A DNA stretch of 64,000 nucleotides from Zunongwangia sp. ESRF-bin46 (GTDB lineage: Bacteria; Bacteroidota; Bacteroidia; Flavobacteriales; Flavobacteriaceae). Shown piece after piece: positions 7,173 to 18,300 of this stretch. The notes beneath the pieces are model-generated. The model searched no databases. It saw only the letters and a program-made list of their open reading frames with translations, and was not told the DNA's origin. The DNA is taken from contig NTLF01000020.1 in assembly GCA_002631855.1 (NCBI GenBank), positions 310,001 through 374,000 on the forward strand, written 5' to 3'. The number at the start of each line of letters is the position of its first letter. Position 1 is the first letter of the stretch. Position numbers and translations under genes: made by a program.

Positions 7173-8354
7173 ATGAGTCAAGAAATTTCTAAACGTTATG
7201 CGAAGCGCGGTGTTTCTGCTTCAAAAGAGGATGTGCATAAAGCTATAAAAAATGTAGATAAGGGGTTGTTTCCTAATGCTTTTTGTAAAATTGTACCTGA
7301 TCATCTTACAGGTGATGACGATTACTGTTTAGTTATGCATGCAGATGGCGCCGGAACAAAATCTTCCCTAGCTTACATTTACTGGAAAGAAACTGGTGAC
7401 TTGTCTGTATGGAAAGGAATTGCTCAAGATGCATTAATCATGAATATTGACGATTTACTTTGTGTAGGAGCGACTGATAATATCATGCTTTCCTCAACTA
7501 TAGGTAGAAATAAAAATCGTATCCCAGGTGAAGTAATCTCAGCAATAATTAATGGCACGGAAGAACTTATTTCAGATCTTTCAAAGCATGGAGTTTCAAT
7601 TCATTCTACAGGTGGCGAAACTGCTGACGTGGGTGACTTGGTTAGAACCATTATTGTAGATTCTACAGTAACGGCAAGAATGAAGCGTAGTGATGTTATT
7701 GATAATGCCAATATAAAAGCCGGCGATGTTATTGTTGGGTTATCGTCGTTTGGGCAAGCTTCTTACGAAACCGAATATAATGGTGGTATGGGCAGCAATG
7801 GTTTAACCTCGGCAAGGCATGATGTTTTTGATAATTATTTAGCTAAAAAGTATCCTGAGAGCTACGATCATTCCGTGCCAGAGGATTTGGTGTATTCCGG
7901 ATCAAAAAAAGTAACAGATTCTGTAGCCGAAAGCCCTCTTGACGCTGGTAAGCTAGTACTTTCGCCAACTCGAACATATGCTCCTGTTATAAAAAAGATT
8001 CTTTCAAAATATACTAATAAGGAAATTCATGGAATGGTACATTGCAGTGGTGGTGCGCAAACAAAAATCCTTCACTTTGTTGATAAACTTCATATTATAA
8101 AAGATAATCTTTTTGAAGTTCAACCATTATTTAAGTTAATACAGCAAGAAAGTAAAACAGACTGGAAAGAGATGTATCAAGTGTTCAATATGGGACACCG
8201 TATGGAGCTATATGTTCCAAAAGGGATAGCTTCAGAAATTATTGAAGTTTCAAAATCCTTTAATATTGACGCTCAGATTATTGGGAAAGTAGAAGCTTCA
8301 GAAGAAAAAAAGCTGACAATAAACAGCACTCAAGGTAGTTTTATATACTCATAA
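7173..8354 (+). CDS. purM: Phosphoribosylformylglycinamidine cyclo-ligase (AIR synthetase)
   Basis: Fifth step of purine synthesis: ATP-dependent ring closure of FGAM to aminoimidazole ribotide in the cytoplasm. The PurM fold signatures are present: HADGAGTKSSLAY (ATP/substrate loop), VWKGIAQDALIMNIDDLLCVGA, STGGETADVGDLVRT and the C-terminal MVHCSGGAQTKI and FNMGHRMEL. At 393 residues it is longer than the ~345-residue E. coli enzyme, as is usual for the Bacteroidetes form. The frame is open to a TTG at 7140, but the promoter box overlaps that region, so the ATG at 7173 (MSQEISKRYAKRG) is chosen. Confidence 0.93.
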   Translation: MSQEISKRYAKRGVSASKEDVHKAIKNVDKGLFPNAFCKIVPDHLTGDDDYCLVMHADGAGTKSSLAYIYWKETGDLSVWKGIAQDALIMNIDDLLCVGATDNIMLSSTIGRNKNRIPGEVISAIINGTEELISDLSKHGVSIHSTGGETADVGDLVRTIIVDSTVTARMKRSDVIDNANIKAGDVIVGLSSFGQASYETEYNGGMGSNGLTSARHDVFDNYLAKKYPESYDHSVPEDLVYSGSKKVTDSVAESPLDAGKLVLSPTRTYAPVIKKILSKYTNKEIHGMVHCSGGAQTKILHFVDKLHIIKDNLFEVQPLFKLIQQESKTDWKEMYQVFNMGHRMELYVPKGIASEIIEVSKSFNIDAQIIGKVEASEEKKLTINSTQGSFIYS

Positions 8355-8388
8355 TTTAAATAATACTCTTTTTAAAGTTTTGTTTTTG

Positions 8389-9504
8389 ATGGTGAGAGCC
8401 CTTATTTTATTATTATTTGTTCCTTTAACAGCATTTGCCCAAGAGAAAACTAAGCGAGACTCTATTTTTCCTGTAAACAGTTTGCAACAGGAAAACATTG
8501 CCTTTTTTAAAACTTCTCTCTTGCCAACAAAGCCGAAGAGAGATTCTGTTTATGCTGTAAGTAGTTTACAATGGCAACCCCCTGTTTTTTTTAAAATACC
8601 ATTAAAACAAACAATTAAAAAAAGAAGCGTATATGGCTATGTTAAACCTACATTGTGGGGCTCATATAATAGAATAGGGATTAATGTAAATGAAGTAGCT
8701 TTTGTAAACTGGAATGCTGGTGGGGTGAGTTCTGTTTCGGGTTTAGTTAATGTTGATTTAAAAAGAACCTATAAAACAAAAAATACCCGTTGGAAAAATG
8801 AATTGCTTGCTAGGTATGGAATTAATCATCAAAAAGAATTGGGTTTGCAAAAAACCGAGGATATCATTGAACTAAAAAGCTCCTTTGGTTACCGAACAGA
8901 TTCATCAAAAAAACTATATTATACAGCAAAAATTAATTTTGCTACTCAATTTTCAAATGGATATGAATATCCAGATACTTCAAACAAAATTTCTACTATA
9001 TTTTCCCCAGCATATCTTTTTTTAGGGGTAGGTGCAGAATATGGAGCCAATGATGAGAACCTTTCTATATATGGGTCACCGTTAACCTTAAAATCAACTT
9101 TGGTTTTGGATCAAGAATTAGCCAACACTGGTGCATTTGGTGTAAAACCTGCAGTTTTGAATGAACAAGGCGAAATCATTGAAGAAGGAGAAAACCTATT
9201 GAGTCAGATGGGGATTCTAATTACTAATGAATATAAAGCTGAAATATTTGAGAATATTAGCCTTTCAAATAAATTGATGTTATATACAGATTACTTAGAT
9301 GATTTTGGCAATATTGATATAAACTGGGAAGTTGAGTTCAATTTTCAAGTAAATAACTTTGTAGTCGCTAATATTGGTTCACATTTTAAATATGATAATG
9401 ATATAAAAATGACCTTTGAGAATGAAGAAGGCGAACTAATTGAGGAAGGACCTGTTGCACAATGGAAACAACAATTAGGAATAGGGGTTATACTAGAACT
9501 ATAA
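8389..9504 (+). CDS. DUF3078 outer-membrane beta-barrel protein
   Basis: Exported protein with an 18-residue signal peptide (MVRALILLLFVPLTAFAQ) when started at the ATG at 8389; an upstream TTG at 8380 would only add three residues. After a variable region of about 70 residues it shows the DUF3078 pattern typical of Bacteroidetes: AFVNWNAGGVSSVSGLVN, RWKNELLARYGINHQKE, KSSFGYRT, YYTAKINFATQFSNGYEYP and many alternating beta strands ending in QLGIGVILEL. The N-terminal region has two short similar segments (RDSIFPVNSLQ and RDSVYAVSSLQ), a small internal duplication. The family is thought to sit in the outer membrane; no specific function is known. Confidence 0.85.
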   Translation: MVRALILLLFVPLTAFAQEKTKRDSIFPVNSLQQENIAFFKTSLLPTKPKRDSVYAVSSLQWQPPVFFKIPLKQTIKKRSVYGYVKPTLWGSYNRIGINVNEVAFVNWNAGGVSSVSGLVNVDLKRTYKTKNTRWKNELLARYGINHQKELGLQKTEDIIELKSSFGYRTDSSKKLYYTAKINFATQFSNGYEYPDTSNKISTIFSPAYLFLGVGAEYGANDENLSIYGSPLTLKSTLVLDQELANTGAFGVKPAVLNEQGEIIEEGENLLSQMGILITNEYKAEIFENISLSNKLMLYTDYLDDFGNIDINWEVEFNFQVNNFVVANIGSHFKYDNDIKMTFENEEGELIEEGPVAQWKQQLGIGVILEL

Positions 9505-9581
9505 GTTAATAAAGGTGTTCTAAAACCATTATGAAGGATTTTTCGTATGTTTGGTAAGTTTCAACTACCAAAAACTAACTT

Positions 9582-10316
9582 ATGATTACCAACTACTTGC
9601 CAGGCAAGTACTTAAAGCTGACTTTTTTAGCGGTTATCCTGCTAGTCGTCAATACACTTGTTATACATTATCTTGAAATAGATAAAAGTAGAATATTAAG
9701 GGTGATTTCAGTAATATCCTTACTTGTCTTTTTCCTTTATTATAGAACACAGTCAGAAAGACTTATCCTCATTGCGTTACTCCTGTTTACAGTTAGGGAT
9801 ACAATGATTTTAAACTATGAAAGTAGTTTGCTGAAAACAATTTCTTTTGTTCTAACCATTGCAGGATATTTAGCAATTTTAATGTTAACAATCAAGAAAC
9901 TGAAAATTTCAAAATCTACCCCTTTAATAATTCTTCTTGTAATTGTATTGATAGCCTTAAATGTTTTCAATGTATATTATTTATCTGATATTATTAAAGC
10001 TGGATTAGATACACAACTACAGTTTATTTTGTTTTTTGTTCAAGGCGGGATATTGATATTGTTAGGTTTTGCAGCTTTTATGTATAACGAACGCTTTCAG
10101 GGAAAAACACCGCTAATCTACCTTTATATGGTTTTGTGTTTTGTACTATCCGATTGCTTTGGTTTGGCGGCTTACTTTTACGAAGCACAAGTTGCTTATT
10201 TCCCGGAACGTATTTTTTATCTGCTGGGCATTGTGTTTCTTGTTAATTTTGCCCTGAATACAAAAAAGCAAAAAGAAGAAGGCAAATCACTTGCTGAAAA
10301 GGAATATATACTATAA
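9582..10316 (+). CDS. Multi-pass membrane protein, possibly YhhN-like
   Basis: A 244-residue protein with about eight hydrophobic helices and short loops. The segment FVLSDCFGLAAYF near the end, followed by a last helix FYLLGIVFLVNFALN, recalls the conserved ..SD.. helix of YhhN/TMEM86 proteins, but the rest is too divergent for me to be sure. It has no signal peptide beyond the first helix and no clear operon partner; the next gene prfA has its own promoter box. I would leave it as a conserved membrane protein until a profile search is done. Confidence 0.6.
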   Translation: MITNYLPGKYLKLTFLAVILLVVNTLVIHYLEIDKSRILRVISVISLLVFFLYYRTQSERLILIALLLFTVRDTMILNYESSLLKTISFVLTIAGYLAILMLTIKKLKISKSTPLIILLVIVLIALNVFNVYYLSDIIKAGLDTQLQFILFFVQGGILILLGFAAFMYNERFQGKTPLIYLYMVLCFVLSDCFGLAAYFYEAQVAYFPERIFYLLGIVFLVNFALNTKKQKEEGKSLAEKEYIL

Positions 10317-10420
10317 CTTTTTCTGAAAATAGATAAAAAGTATATTGAACGAGTAGAGTTAAGCATTAAAACCCTACTTCTTTCACTTCTATTCAAAAGA
10401 AATATTCTTCAAAATTATCG

Positions 10421-10428
10421 TAAATTTG
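10421..10428 (+). promoter_or_regulatory. Promoter -7 box of prfA
   Basis: TAAATTTG fits TAnnTTTG and lies 40 bases ahead of the prfA ATG, giving a leader of about 37 bases. Confidence 0.55.
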
Positions 10429-10468
10429 CACTTGCCTACCCCAATGGTAGAAAGTTATAAAAACACGT

Positions 10469-11545
10469 ATGTTAGAGAAACTTCAAATAGTAAAACAGCG
10501 CTTCGATGAGGTAAGCGACCTTATTATCCAGCCCGATATAATTAGTGATCAAAAAAGGTATATTCAATTAAACAAAGAATATAAAGACCTTAGGTTATTA
10601 ATGGATAAAAGGGAGCGATACTTAACCCTTACCAACCGTATTGAAGAAGCTGAAGAGATTATAAAAGAAAGTGGCGACGATGAAATGATAGAGATGGGCA
10701 AAATGCAATTGGAAGAAGCCCAAGAAGAACTGCCAAAGTTAGAAGAAGAAATTAAATTTCTATTAATCCCCAAAGATCCTGAAGACTCTAAAAATGCCGT
10801 AATGGAAATTAGAGCCGGAACTGGGGGGGATGAAGCAAGTATTTTTGCAGGAGACCTGTATCGTATGTATACTAAATATTGCGAAAGCAAAGGTTGGAAA
10901 GTAAATACTGTGGATTACAGTGAAGGAACCAGTGGCGGTTTTAAAGAAATCCAGATGGAAATTGAAGGTGATGACGTATATGGTATCCTGAAATTTGAAG
11001 CAGGTGTTCACCGGGTACAGCGTGTACCTCAAACCGAAACTCAAGGGCGTGTCCATACAAGCGCGGCAACGGTAATGGTATTTCCAGAAGCTGAAGAGTT
11101 TGATGTAGAAATTGACCCCAAGGATGTTCGTATTGATTATTTCTGTTCCTCAGGACCTGGTGGGCAATCAGTAAACACAACCTACTCTGCTGTACGGTTA
11201 ACACACGAACCTACGGGGCTTGTTGCACAGTGTCAAGACCAGAAATCACAGCATAAAAACAAAGAAAAAGCATTTAAAGTGCTTCGTTCCAGATTGTACG
11301 ATATGGAATTGGCCAAAAAACAGGCCGAAGATGCAGAGAAAAGGGGATCAATGGTAACCAGTGGTGACCGTAGTGCAAAAATTAGAACATATAACTATCC
11401 GCAGGGTCGTGTAACAGATCACCGCATTAACCTTACTTTATACGATTTAAGTAATATAATAGACGGTGATGTTCAAAAAATAATAGACGAGCTTCAAATG
11501 GTAAGCAATACCGAAAAGTTAAAAGAAGCAGGGGAAACGTTCTAA
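10469..11545 (+). CDS. prfA: Peptide chain release factor 1
   Basis: Recognises UAA and UAG in the ribosomal A site and triggers peptide release. The catalytic GGQ is at residues 231-233 ([16 protein letters not shown]), where Gln 233 is the methylated residue in the family. The codon-reading PxT tripeptide is PQT at 187-189 within [15 protein letters not shown], which separates it from RF2 (SPF). Length 358 equals the family norm. It is followed 13 bases later by pyrF and then by a BtuF-like gene, so the three look co-transcribed. Confidence 0.97.
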   Translation: MLEKLQIVKQRFDEVSDLIIQPDIISDQKRYIQLNKEYKDLRLLMDKRERYLTLTNRIEEAEEIIKESGDDEMIEMGKMQLEEAQEELPKLEEEIKFLLIPKDPEDSKNAVMEIRAGTGGDEASIFAGDLYRMYTKYCESKGWKVNTVDYSEGTSGGFKEIQMEIEGDDVYGILKFEAGVHRVQRVPQTETQGRVHTSAATVMVFPEAEEFDVEIDPKDVRIDYFCSSGPGGQSVNTTYSAVRLTHEPTGLVAQCQDQKSQHKNKEKAFKVLRSRLYDMELAKKQAEDAEKRGSMVTSGDRSAKIRTYNYPQGRVTDHRINLTLYDLSNIIDGDVQKIIDELQMVSNTEKLKEAGETF

Positions 11546-11558
11546 TATTTTTGAAGCC

Positions 11559-12377
11559 ATGACAACAGACCAATTAATTTCAGAAATACAAAAAAAGAAA
11601 TCATTCCTTTGCATTGGGTTAGATGTCGATTTAAATAAAATTCCAAAAGACCTTTTAGACGAAGAAGACCCTATTTTTTCTTTCAATAAAGCGATTATAG
11701 ATGCGACACACCATTTGGCTGTCGCTTATAAGCCCAATACTGCTTTTTATGAAGCCTACGGGATTAATGGCTGGAAATCGCTTCAAAAAACGATAGAATA
11801 TTTAAATGAAAACTATCCTGAAATTTTTACCATTGCAGATGCAAAACGAGGTGATATAGGGAACACCTCTTCCATGTATGCCCATGCTTTTTTTAACGAT
11901 CTAGGATTCGATTCAGTTACAGTTGCTCCATATATGGGGAAAGATTCTGTAGAACCCTTTTTAGCTTTTGATGATAAACAAACTATTTTATTGGCGTTAA
12001 CATCAAATAAAGGTGCTTTTGATTTTCAAACTAAGAAAATTGATTCTGAAGAAGTTTACAAAACTGTTCTAAAGACATCAAAAAACTGGAAAAATTCAGA
12101 AAACCTTATGTATGTGATTGGCGCAACAAAAGCAGAATATTTTTCAGAAATCAGGAAAATAGTTCCCGATAGTTTCTTATTGGTTCCAGGTGTTGGGGCG
12201 CAAGGCGGTAACTTAGCTGAAGTATGTAAACACGGCATGAACAAAAATATAGGATTGCTAATAAACTCTTCTAGAGGAATAATTTACGCCTCTAACAAAA
12301 CCGATTTTGCCGAAGCGGCCCAAGCCGAAGCAAAAAAGCTACAACAACAAATGCAAACAATAATGAATGCAGTTTAA
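11559..12377 (+). CDS. pyrF: Orotidine 5'-phosphate decarboxylase
   Basis: Last step of UMP synthesis: decarboxylation of OMP. The catalytic Asp-Lys-Asp cluster is in [11 protein letters not shown] (Asp 94, Lys 96, Asp 99), and the phosphate-binding end is [11 protein letters not shown]. The protein is the longer type 2 form (272 residues) with [12 protein letters not shown] at the N-terminus. It lies 13 bases after prfA. Its last 11 bases overlap the start of the next gene, so translation of the two is likely coupled. Confidence 0.96.
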   Translation: MTTDQLISEIQKKKSFLCIGLDVDLNKIPKDLLDEEDPIFSFNKAIIDATHHLAVAYKPNTAFYEAYGINGWKSLQKTIEYLNENYPEIFTIADAKRGDIGNTSSMYAHAFFNDLGFDSVTVAPYMGKDSVEPFLAFDDKQTILLALTSNKGAFDFQTKKIDSEEVYKTVLKTSKNWKNSENLMYVIGATKAEYFSEIRKIVPDSFLLVPGVGAQGGNLAEVCKHGMNKNIGLLINSSRGIIYASNKTDFAEAAQAEAKKLQQQMQTIMNAV

Positions 12378-13152
12378 AGACCAGATAGGAAATACCATTA
12401 CACTTAATAAGCCCTCTGAGCGGATTGTTTCTTTAGTTCCTTCTCAAACCGAATTACTAATAGATTTAGTCATAAAAAAGAATTTGGTTGGTATTACAAA
12501 ATTCTGCGTACACCCTAAAGAACTTCGGAAAGAAATTAAAGTAGTTGGCGGAACCAAAAGCTTACATTACGATAGGGTTAAAGCACTTAATCCAGACCTA
12601 ATAATTTGCAATAAAGAAGAAAACACCAAAGAAATGGTTGTTGAACTTCAAAAAATAGCACCTGTTTGGGTAAGTGATATTTTCTCTATAGAAGACAGTT
12701 TTGAAATGATTAGGGGGTTGGGGGAAATCTGTAGTTGTAAAAAACAAGCCACAGAGCTAATTTCAAAAATTATTTCAGAAAAAGAGAGTTTTAAAAGCTT
12801 CATGGACGGAAAGCCTATAAAAAAAGTTGCTTACGTAATTTGGAAAAAACCATTAATGATTGCTGGCAGAGATACTTTTATCAACCATTTATTAGAGCTC
12901 AATAATTTTGAAAATATTTGTGAGGAAAAATCATCAAGATATCCAGAAGTTGATGAGGACTTTTTAAAACAAGCAGATGAAATTTTGTTATCTACAGAAC
13001 CGTTTCCGTTTAAAGAAAAACATGCAATAAAAATGAGTGAGAGGTTGTCTAAAAAAGTGAGAATAGTGGATGGAGAGTACTTTAGTTGGTATGGCTCTAG
13101 ACTATTGGGGGCTTTTGAATATTTTAAAGGGTTGCACAAACAAAAGAACTAG
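12367..13152 (+). CDS. BtuF-like (helical-backbone) substrate-binding protein without a signal peptide
   Basis: Belongs to the Peripla_BP_2 fold of cobalamin and siderophore binding proteins: [16 protein letters not shown] at the N-terminus, then [27 protein letters not shown], and the second lobe with [23 protein letters not shown]. Known members are periplasmic or lipidated. This one starts directly with MQFKDQIGN and has no signal peptide or lipobox, and there is no upstream in-frame room because it overlaps pyrF by 11 bases. It may act in the cytoplasm or be exported by another route. No transporter permease or ATPase is next to it. Confidence 0.82.
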   Translation: MQFKDQIGNTITLNKPSERIVSLVPSQTELLIDLVIKKNLVGITKFCVHPKELRKEIKVVGGTKSLHYDRVKALNPDLIICNKEENTKEMVVELQKIAPVWVSDIFSIEDSFEMIRGLGEICSCKKQATELISKIISEKESFKSFMDGKPIKKVAYVIWKKPLMIAGRDTFINHLLELNNFENICEEKSSRYPEVDEDFLKQADEILLSTEPFPFKEKHAIKMSERLSKKVRIVDGEYFSWYGSRLLGAFEYFKGLHKQKN

Positions 13153-13331
13153 TTATCTGCATATTGGTAACGAAGTGATTTAATTTGCTCAAAAACCTGC
13201 TCGGCTTTATCATGAATATAATCACTTTTTTCTTTATCCTTTAAAGCAACTTCGTAAGACCTTCGCATTAAATTTTTATAACGTCTTTTAAGTTTTTCAA
13301 GTTTTGTTTCTTTTTTAAACAAATTAATCAT
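13149..13331 (-). CDS. Small Lacal_2735-family protein
   Basis: A 60-residue, highly charged, helical protein (MINLFKKETKLEKLKRRYKNL ... AEQVFEQIKSLRY in outline) that matches the short Lacal_2735 family of Flavobacteriia in length and in the starting LFKK..KLEKL pattern. Its function is unknown. Its 3' end overlaps the end of the convergent BtuF-like gene by four bases. A TAGCTTTG -7 box lies upstream. Confidence 0.7.
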   Translation of the reverse strand: MINLFKKETKLEKLKRRYKNLMRRSYEVALKDKEKSDYIHDKAEQVFEQIKSLRYQYADN

Positions 13332-13354
13332 AACAGCCTTCTTTTCATACTTTA

Positions 13355-13362
13355 CAAAGCTA
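13355..13362 (-). promoter_or_regulatory. Promoter -7 box of the Lacal_2735 gene
   Basis: On the minus strand this reads TAGCTTTG, an exact TAnnTTTG, 23 bases ahead of the ATG at 13331. Confidence 0.5.
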
Positions 13363-13456
13363 TGGTTCAGAATAAAAAAGTGCTGTTAGGGTTAGGTTAA
13401 TTCTATCCCAATTGTTTAATGATAATTAGCTTGTTGCGTTAAAACGTTAACAGATG

Positions 13457-14173
13457 TTAGTCTTGAAGGGCAAATACCTGTCTTAATAAGGTTGTGGTTC
13501 TGGATGAAACAGAGTTTCTAATTTTCTTTTCCTCTACGCCAATCATGGTATAGACTCCTTTTAAAGCTTCGTTTGTAACATAGTCAGTAAGATCTGGGTT
13601 TACTTTGTTTACAAAAGGGACCGAATTATATTTTGTAATGATGTTTGTCCAGATTCTATCGGCACCAACTTTTGAAAAGGAGTTTTGAATTACTGGATTA
13701 AATTTTGAGTATAGGGCAGTATCTGTTTTATTTTCTAAATAATTAGTAGCTGCATTGTCAGGACCTAGTAATATATTTTTGGCATCATTAAAAGTGATGT
13801 CCTTTACGGCGTCAACAAAAATTGGAGTAGCTTCTTTCACAGCATCTTCTGCAGCTCTATTTAATACTTTAAGCCCTTCGTCTGCTAGGCTACTTAAGCC
13901 TATGTCGCGTAATGTTTGGTCAACTTTTTGTAATTCTTGAGGGAGCAGTATTTTAACTAATTTGTTTTTATAAAAACCATCTTTTTGGGTTAGTTTGGTA
14001 ACTTGTTTGTCAATCCCAAAATCTAGTGCTTGTCTTAGTCCGTTGGCTATCATAGTTGGGTCTGTCCCTATTTGTCCAGTAGGGAGCGTATTAACTACAT
14101 TTTGTAGTTCGGCACAAGAGACCATTATAAATATTGAACAAACTAAGGCGATTTTTTTATAAAACATATTCAT
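13457..14173 (-). CDS. DUF4197 lipoprotein
   Basis: Lipoprotein of 238 residues with lipobox MVSCAE (Cys 20). The mature part is helical with the DUF4197 pattern: GLRQALDFGIDKQVTKLTQKDGF, VKILLPQELQKV, LNRAAEDAVKEATPIFVDAVK, and YVTNEALKGVYTMIGVEEKKIR. The family is widespread in Proteobacteria and Bacteroidetes and has no known biochemical activity. It stands alone, between convergent or separately transcribed neighbours. Confidence 0.85.
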   Translation of the reverse strand: MNMFYKKIALVCSIFIMVSCAELQNVVNTLPTGQIGTDPTMIANGLRQALDFGIDKQVTKLTQKDGFYKNKLVKILLPQELQKVDQTLRDIGLSSLADEGLKVLNRAAEDAVKEATPIFVDAVKDITFNDAKNILLGPDNAATNYLENKTDTALYSKFNPVIQNSFSKVGADRIWTNIITKYNSVPFVNKVNPDLTDYVTNEALKGVYTMIGVEEKKIRNSVSSRTTTLLRQVFALQD

Positions 14174-14194
14174 GTAATTTTAAAATAAAGATAT

Positions 14195-14221
14195 AAAAAA
14201 AGCCCTTCATGTGAAGGGCTT
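14195..14221 (-). terminator. Terminator after the T9SS cargo gene
   Basis: A 10-bp stem AAGCCCTTCA / TGAAGGGCTT around a 2-base centre, followed on the minus strand by TTTTTT (14195-14200). Confidence 0.85.
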
Positions 14222-14239
14222 AAATAATAAGTACTTTAA

Positions 14240-15157
14240 TTACTTAATTACTTTTACAGTTTTGGATGCATTTCCAATAGTAACTCGTACTAGATAAGCA
14301 CCAGAAGAAAGACCACTCATATCAACACTAGGTGAAATAGCATCCGGCTGAGCCGCAAGTACTTCTTTACCAAGTATGTCATAAACTGTTACTGAATTAA
14401 CAGCAGCAGCAGACTCGATATTTAATTTGTCTTTAACTGGGTTAGGATATACGCTAAATACATCTGCTGAGAAGTCATCTACTCCTAAAACACCAGAAGC
14501 AGCTACTACGTCATCAACATAATATAATGAAAACTGACTAGGCGCAAAAAAGTCAATACCACCTAAATAAGGAGCAGTATCATCATTGAAAGGTGTTCCG
14601 GCTGGGATAGCTTCAGTTCCATCTACTGTCATTTCATATGTTTGGGCATCCATATCAAAAACAAGCTTAACAGAAAACCAAGTATCATGAGGGAAAGCCC
14701 AAGTAAAGGAAGCATCTGCTGTTTGTCCTTGTCCAGGTGCCTCATTGTTTAAATTAAAATAATGATCTGTTGTTAAGAAATTCCCAGTTTGCGGTTCATC
14801 AATTGTCCCTTGAATGTTAAAAAAACCTTCTTGTCCACTAGGAACATACATTTGCCATGCTAACGTATAAATGCCACTACTTGGCTGGCTTAATACCAAA
14901 AACAATTGATCTTGTGGACCTCCACCAGCCATTCCAGGACCAATAAGCATTGATTGAGTTCCTGAGTTTGCTTGAGCTGCATCTACTTGACCTGACTCGG
15001 AAGTTCCTTCATCACCAGACCAAGTTCTCCATTGTGTTGATTGAGCTGAGATACCTCCTAAGGAATATGATTCAAAATCATCACTTTGCTGGATTTGTGC
15101 TGTTCCAGAAAAAACAAATGTGCAAATCGCAAATGCTAATAAGTAAATTTTTTTCAT
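14240..15157 (-). CDS. Secreted protein with a T9SS type A sorting domain
   Basis: Signal peptide to about residue 20 (FVFSGTAQ), then a mostly beta region of about 205 residues starting DDFESYSLGG, a pattern seen in jelly-roll/lectin-like modules that begin with DDFE. The last ~75 residues are a type A T9SS sorting domain: VYPNPVKDKLNIES, VYDILGKEVL, SGLSSGAYLVRVTIG and the final TVKVIK. The product should cross the outer membrane by T9SS and be attached to or released from the surface. No catalytic motif is visible, so a carbohydrate-binding or adhesive role is only a guess. Confidence 0.87.
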   Translation of the reverse strand: MKKIYLLAFAICTFVFSGTAQIQQSDDFESYSLGGISAQSTQWRTWSGDEGTSESGQVDAAQANSGTQSMLIGPGMAGGGPQDQLFLVLSQPSSGIYTLAWQMYVPSGQEGFFNIQGTIDEPQTGNFLTTDHYFNLNNEAPGQGQTADASFTWAFPHDTWFSVKLVFDMDAQTYEMTVDGTEAIPAGTPFNDDTAPYLGGIDFFAPSQFSLYYVDDVVAASGVLGVDDFSADVFSVYPNPVKDKLNIESAAAVNSVTVYDILGKEVLAAQPDAISPSVDMSGLSSGAYLVRVTIGNASKTVKVIK

Positions 15158-15284
15158 AATAGCTGTTTTTAAATTGTTAATTATTATGCAATATACAACA
15201 TAATGATAAATTGTAATAATTTAGGTTAATATTTGTTTAAATTATCATTGAATAGCTAAAGCCTTTTTATTGTTGCCTTTTTCG

Positions 15285-15292
15285 TAAATTTG
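15285..15292 (+). promoter_or_regulatory. Promoter -7 box of icmF
   Basis: TAAATTTG at this position predicts transcription from about 15296. This excludes the TTG codon at 15290 and supports the ATG at 15320. Confidence 0.6.
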
Positions 15293-15319
15293 TACTTTAA
15301 AAAACAAGAAAACAAATCA

Positions 15320-18300
15320 ATGCAACAAGCAAAACCTTACACTCCCAAAAATAAAGTAAGAATCGTTACCGCAGCTTCCCTTTTTGATGGTCATGATGCA
15401 GCAATAAACATTATGCGTCGTATTATTCAATCAACTGGGGTAGAGGTCATCCATCTTGGTCATGACCGTAGTGTAGAAGAAGTTGTTAATACAGCCATAC
15501 AAGAAGACGCTAATGCCATTGCCATGACTTCTTATCAAGGAGGGCACAACGAATATTTTAAATATATGTACGACCTTTTGAAAGAGAAAGGTGCAGGACA
15601 TATAAAAATCTTTGGTGGTGGTGGAGGAGTGATTCTTCCAGAAGAAATAGAAGAATTACAAAACTACGGCATTACCCGTATTTATGCACCAGATGATGGT
15701 AGGGAGCTTGGTTTGCAAGGAATGATTAACGATTTGGTTGAAACATCAGACTTCCCTATTGGTGAAAACCTAAATGGAGAAGAAGCAAAGCTTTCAGAAA
15801 AAAATGATAACGCTATTGCTCGTGTTATTTCAGCAGCTGAAAACTTCCCAGAAGTAGCAAAAAGCACGTTGGACTCGATCCATAAAAAGAATGAAAAAAG
15901 TACAATCCCCGTTTTAGGAATCACAGGTACAGGAGGCTCTGGTAAATCATCGTTGGTTGACGAATTGGTTCGCCGGTTTTTAATTGACTTTCCTGAAAAA
16001 ACAATCGGGATTATTTCCGTAGATCCTTCAAAACGTAAAACAGGCGGAGCTTTATTGGGCGATCGTATCCGTATGAATGCTATAAACTCACCACGAGTAT
16101 ATATGCGTAGTTTGGCTACACGTCAAAGTAATTTGGCACTTTCTAAGCACGTTGCTGAAGCGGTTCAAGTTTTAAAAGCTGCCGAGTACGATCTTATTAT
16201 TTTAGAAACTTCGGGGATTGGTCAAAGTGATACCGAGATTTTAGATCACAGTGATGTTTCCCTATACGTTATGACGCCAGAATTTGGTGCCGCAACGCAA
16301 TTGGAGAAAATCGATATGCTAGATTTCGCCGACTTGGTTTCCATTAATAAATTTGACAAACGAGGTGCCAAAGATGCGCTTCGCGATGTAAAAAAACAAT
16401 ATATGCGTAACCATCAACTATGGGATACGCCTCAAGATGAACTTCCTGTTTTCGGGACAATCGCTTCTCAGTTTAACGATCCAGGAATGAACAAGCTTTA
16501 CAAATCCATTATGGATGAGATTGCTTCTAAAACGAAAGCCGATTTAAATAGTAACTATGAAATTTCAGATGAAATGTCTGAAAAGATTTTCGTAATTCCA
16601 CCGGCAAGAACGCGTTATCTTTCTGAAATATCAGAAAATAACAGAGCTTACGACAAAAAAGCTTCCGAACAGGCCGAGGTAGCTCAAAAACTGTATGGTT
16701 TTTTCAAAACTATAGAAACCATTTCTGGTGCTACACCTACATTAGATAAATCTGGAATTGATTCTGAAGCACTTAATGTTTCCGAAGAAAATGAAGATTT
16801 AGTTAAACTATTGGTAGCAGAGTTTGATAAAGAAAAATTGAATTTAGATCCGTACAATTGGGAAGTTATTACCGGTTGGGACGAAAAAGTAAACCGCTAT
16901 CAAGAACCGGTTTATAAATTTAAAGTTCGTGACAAAGAAATTAGTATCGATACACATACCGAGTCATTGTCCCATACTCAAATTCCAAAAGTCTCATTGC
17001 CTAAATACCAAGCTTGGGGCGATATATTAAAATGGGTGTTACAAGAAAATGTGCCAGGGGAGTTTCCATATACCTCAGGCTTATATCCATTTAAACGTAC
17101 AGGAGAAGATCCTGCTCGAATGTTTGCCGGAGAAGGTGGCCCAGAGCGAACCAACCGTCGTTTTCACTATGTAAGTATGGGGTTACCTGCTAAGCGCTTG
17201 TCAACAGCTTTTGATAGTGTAACATTATACGGTAACGATCCCAATCACCGTCCCGATATCTATGGGAAAATTGGAAATGCAGGTGTATCTATTTGCTGTT
17301 TGGATGATGCTAAAAAACTATATTCTGGATTCGATTTAACCCATAAAATGACATCGGTGAGTATGACTATCAATGGTCCCGCACCTATGTTGCTTGGGTT
17401 TTTTATGAATGCGGCTATCGATCAAAATTGCGAAAAATACATCAAGGAAAATGATCTTGAAGATGAGGTAGAAAAGAAAATCGCCAAGATTTACAAAGAA
17501 AGCGGGATGGATCGCCCAAAATATAATGGTGAACTACCTGAAGGAAATGATGGTTTAGGATTGATGCTTTTGGGTGTTACTGGTGATCAAGTATTGCCAC
17601 AAGATGTATATCAAAAAATTAAATTTGATACATTAAAGCAAGTTCGCGGAACCGTTCAAGCCGATATTTTAAAAGAAGACCAGGCTCAAAATACGTGTAT
17701 TTTCTCTACGGAGTTTGCACTTCGTTTAATGGGCGATGTACAGGAATATTTTATTGAAAAACAAGTTAGAAATTTCTATTCGGTTTCTATTAGCGGGTAT
17801 CATATTGCCGAAGCTGGAGCAAATCCTATTACCCAGTTGGCATTCACATTGGCAAATGGCTTTACCTATGTAGAGTACTATTTAAGCCGCGGGATGGATA
17901 TTAACAAATTCGGGCCTAATTTATCGTTCTTCTTCAGTAATGGTATTGATCCTGAGTATTCAGTAATTGGTCGCGTGGCCCGTAAAATTTGGTCTAAAGC
18001 TTTAAAGGAAAAGTACGGAGCGAATCCACGAGCGCAGATGTTAAAATATCACATTCAGACGTCTGGTCGTTCCTTGCACGCTCAGGAGATTGATTTTAAC
18101 GATATTAGAACTACGTTACAAGCATTATATGCTATTTACGATAACTGTAATTCATTACATACAAACGCCTACGATGAAGCGATTACAACGCCTACAGAAG
18201 AAAGCGTACGCCGTGCGATGGCAATTCAGTTAATTATTAATAAAGAACTAGGGTTGGCGAAAAACGAAAACCCGATTCAAGGTTCGTTTATTATTGAAGA

